Part shown: positions 62,660 to 64,000 of the stretch, in pieces
Numbering within the stretch: position 1 is the first letter of the stretch
How the letters are laid out: every line of letters starts with the position of its first letter
Source: Hyphomicrobiales bacterium
GTDB taxonomy: Bacteria; Pseudomonadota; Alphaproteobacteria; Rhizobiales; Rhizobiaceae
Assembly (NCBI GenBank): GCA_900472605.1
Contig: UCJD01000022.1
Span: forward strand, 1-64,000
DNA: 64,000 nt
Direction of reading: 5' to 3'
Made by a program: the position numbers and the translations under genes
The notes under the pieces: generated by a model
The model's database searches: none
What the model saw: the letters and a program-made list of their open reading frames with translations, nothing else
Told to the model about the DNA's origin: nothing

Positions 62660-64000
62660 ATGGCGACTGTTGCCCCGATGGCTGGTGAACCAACATCCAT
62701 GTCTATCCGCGAAAAGCTGCAACTGCAGGCGACGCGGCTCTGGCCCTGCGTTTTTTTCTATAGCTTGGTGCTGCTGATTGCGATTGTCGCGATCTATTTG
62801 CCGAACGCCAAGGACTATGTCGGCGGCGACAATGACGATGCCATGCGGCTGGTCGAGGTTCGCGATTTCCTGAATGGACAGGGCTGGTTCGATCTCATGC
62901 AGTACCGCATGGGGCTGGGCAATGGCACGCTGATGCATTGGTCGCGTCTGATCGATCTTCCGATCGCCACGCTGATCAGGTTCTTCTCGTTCTTCCTGCC
63001 CGAGCAGCGCGCCGAAGCGGCGGCATTGCTCGTCTGGCCGCTCTCGCTCGTCGTTCCGAGCCTCTGGGGCATGGGGCTTGCCGGCCGACGCGTCGGTGGT
63101 GTTTTCGGCATGCATATTGCGCTGGCGCTCACCGCCTTCCTGCTCGTCAACAGCAACCGTTTCCTGCCCGGCTCCATCGACCACCATAATGTCCAGTTCG
63201 CCCTCGTGGCGATCATGACGGCGATGCTGTTCGATGAGGATCAGCGGCCGCTGAGCTACGCGATCGCTGGATTTTCAGCGGCGCTGGCAATTGCGATCGG
63301 TGCGGAGACCACACCCTTCGTCGCCGGCGTCTGCCTCGTCGTCTCCCTGGTCTGGGCCTGGGATGGCAAGCCCTTCGCGCCGGCCGCCAAGGCTTTCGGC
63401 CTGACATTGGCGTTGTCGATCACCCTGTTCTTCTTCGGCACGGTGCCGCCGAGGCTTTATCCGACCGTGACCTGCGACAATCTCTCTCTCGGTTATTACA
63501 GCCTGGCGACCATCGGCGGCGGCCTGCTGCTGTTTGCCGCCGCCTTTGCCAGCGGTCTCGGACGCGGCCTGCGTTTCGTGGCCCTTGCCGGCGTGGGGGC
63601 CGGCGTGCTCGCCTCGGCGCTCATCATCGCGCCGCAATGCCTGCGCAATCCGCTTGCCGATCTCGACCCGATGCTGATCAACCTGTGGCTCAACAACGTC
63701 CAGGAAGCGCAGTCGATCTTCGGCGCAATGCATCAGAATCCCTATACGATCGGCTTCTTCTACGCGACGGGCCTGTTCGGCATCGCCGTCTGTGTCTTCC
63801 GGCTTCTCCATGCCGAGCGTGTCCGCATCCATCTCATTCTGCTGTGCCTGCTCGGCATCAGCTTCGCGATCTCGCTTGTGCAGATTCGTGGCTCGACTTT
63901 CGCCAACCAGCTTGCCGTCTTCCCTCTGGCGCTGCTGATCATCGACATGCGCCGCGTCTCCAATGCCGACAGCGAAAACGGCGCCGCCGCACTGAGCTAT
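62660..64000 (+). CDS. Large membrane protein with GT-C/STT3-like features (truncated by window end)
   Basis: The frame runs from ATG 62660 open to the right edge (447 codons shown). It is strongly hydrophobic with about nine membrane segments. The first extracytoplasmic loop carries GGDNDDAMRLVEVRDFLN near 55, and a later loop has SIDHHNVQFALVAI near 173, reminiscent of the D-H-H motif of oligosaccharyl- and other GT-C transferases. With the GT2/GtrA pair divergent from it, a role in surface-glycan transfer is plausible. Assignment is tentative because the C-terminus is missing. Confidence 0.65.
   Translation, partial: MATVAPMAGEPTSMSIREKLQLQATRLWPCVFFYSLVLLIAIVAIYLPNAKDYVGGDNDDAMRLVEVRDFLNGQGWFDLMQYRMGLGNGTLMHWSRLIDLPIATLIRFFSFFLPEQRAEAAALLVWPLSLVVPSLWGMGLAGRRVGGVFGMHIALALTAFLLVNSNRFLPGSIDHHNVQFALVAIMTAMLFDEDQRPLSYAIAGFSAALAIAIGAETTPFVAGVCLVVSLVWAWDGKPFAPAAKAFGLTLALSITLFFFGTVPPRLYPTVTCDNLSLGYYSLATIGGGLLLFAAAFASGLGRGLRFVALAGVGAGVLASALIIAPQCLRNPLADLDPMLINLWLNNVQEAQSIFGAMHQNPYTIGFFYATGLFGIAVCVFRLLHAERVRIHLILLCLLGISFAISLVQIRGSTFANQLAVFPLALLIIDMRRVSNADSENGAAALSY

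Overview
The window is a high-GC, gene-dense chromosomal segment that looks like Rhizobiaceae (a Rhizobium or Agrobacterium relative). The grounds are the gene families and the regulatory signals: a rhizobial phosphonate (C-P lyase) cluster, infC-rpmI-rplT-pheS-pheT, dnaK-dnaJ behind a heat-shock-type promoter, an Irr-type iron operator in front of an mbfA-like gene, and CtrA-type TTAA-N7-TTAA boxes. No rRNA, tRNA, CRISPR array or insertion sequence was recognised.

Region 1 (1-12.4 kb) is phosphonate uptake and breakdown. phnK, phnL and a hexapeptide acetyltransferase form the end of an operon whose start lies left of the window. After rsgA, two unknown genes and a HAD phosphatase comes a second operon, phnC-phnD-phnE1-phnE2, preceded by two clusters of Pho-box half-sites. 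A 2H-phosphoesterase-like gene, phnM and phnN follow, then a GrpB-family gene. Together they import phosphonates, process the ribosyl-phosphonate intermediates and return ribose bisphosphate to PRPP.

Region 2 (12.9-15.6 kb) is an accessory patch with a P-loop kinase-like protein, a GFA-family protein, a ParE/RelE-type toxin with its antitoxin and an orphan Imm50-like gene. Region 3 (15.6-32.6 kb) has an FtsK-type translocase without membrane segments, polA, a MarR regulator, two c-di-GMP proteins (GAF-GGDEF-PilZ-like and MHYT-GGDEF-EAL), a cupin, a DUF1801 protein, an alditol-oxidase-like flavoenzyme, a Gre-family protein without the usual acidic tip, an unusual RNase HI and an M20 dipeptidase.

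Region 4 (33-46.9 kb) holds envelope and stress genes: an SH3/collagen-like exported protein, two small proteins, a class A penicillin-binding protein, dnaK-dnaJ, an adenylate cyclase with TPRs, an XRE regulator, mbfA, a periplasmic transglutaminase-like protease and an alpha/beta hydrolase. Region 5 (47-54 kb) is the translation block, in which infC appears to start at ATT. A BrnT/BrnA toxin-antitoxin pair, with the antitoxin fused to a DUF2442-like domain, sits between pheS and pheT. Region 6 (54.3-64 kb) carries small stress or metabolic genes (NTF2-like, two aldo/keto reductases, LysR, DUF892, M15 peptidase-like, GNAT, Gfo/Idh/MocA). It ends with a GT2/GtrA pair and a truncated GT-C/STT3-like membrane protein that runs off the right edge.

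The observations most worth following up are the toxin-antitoxin module inside the phenylalanyl-tRNA synthetase operon, the BrnA-DUF2442 fusion, the 2H phosphoesterase as a possible PhnP substitute, the Irr operator lying on the mbfA -10 box, and the Gre paralogue with a substituted catalytic tip.
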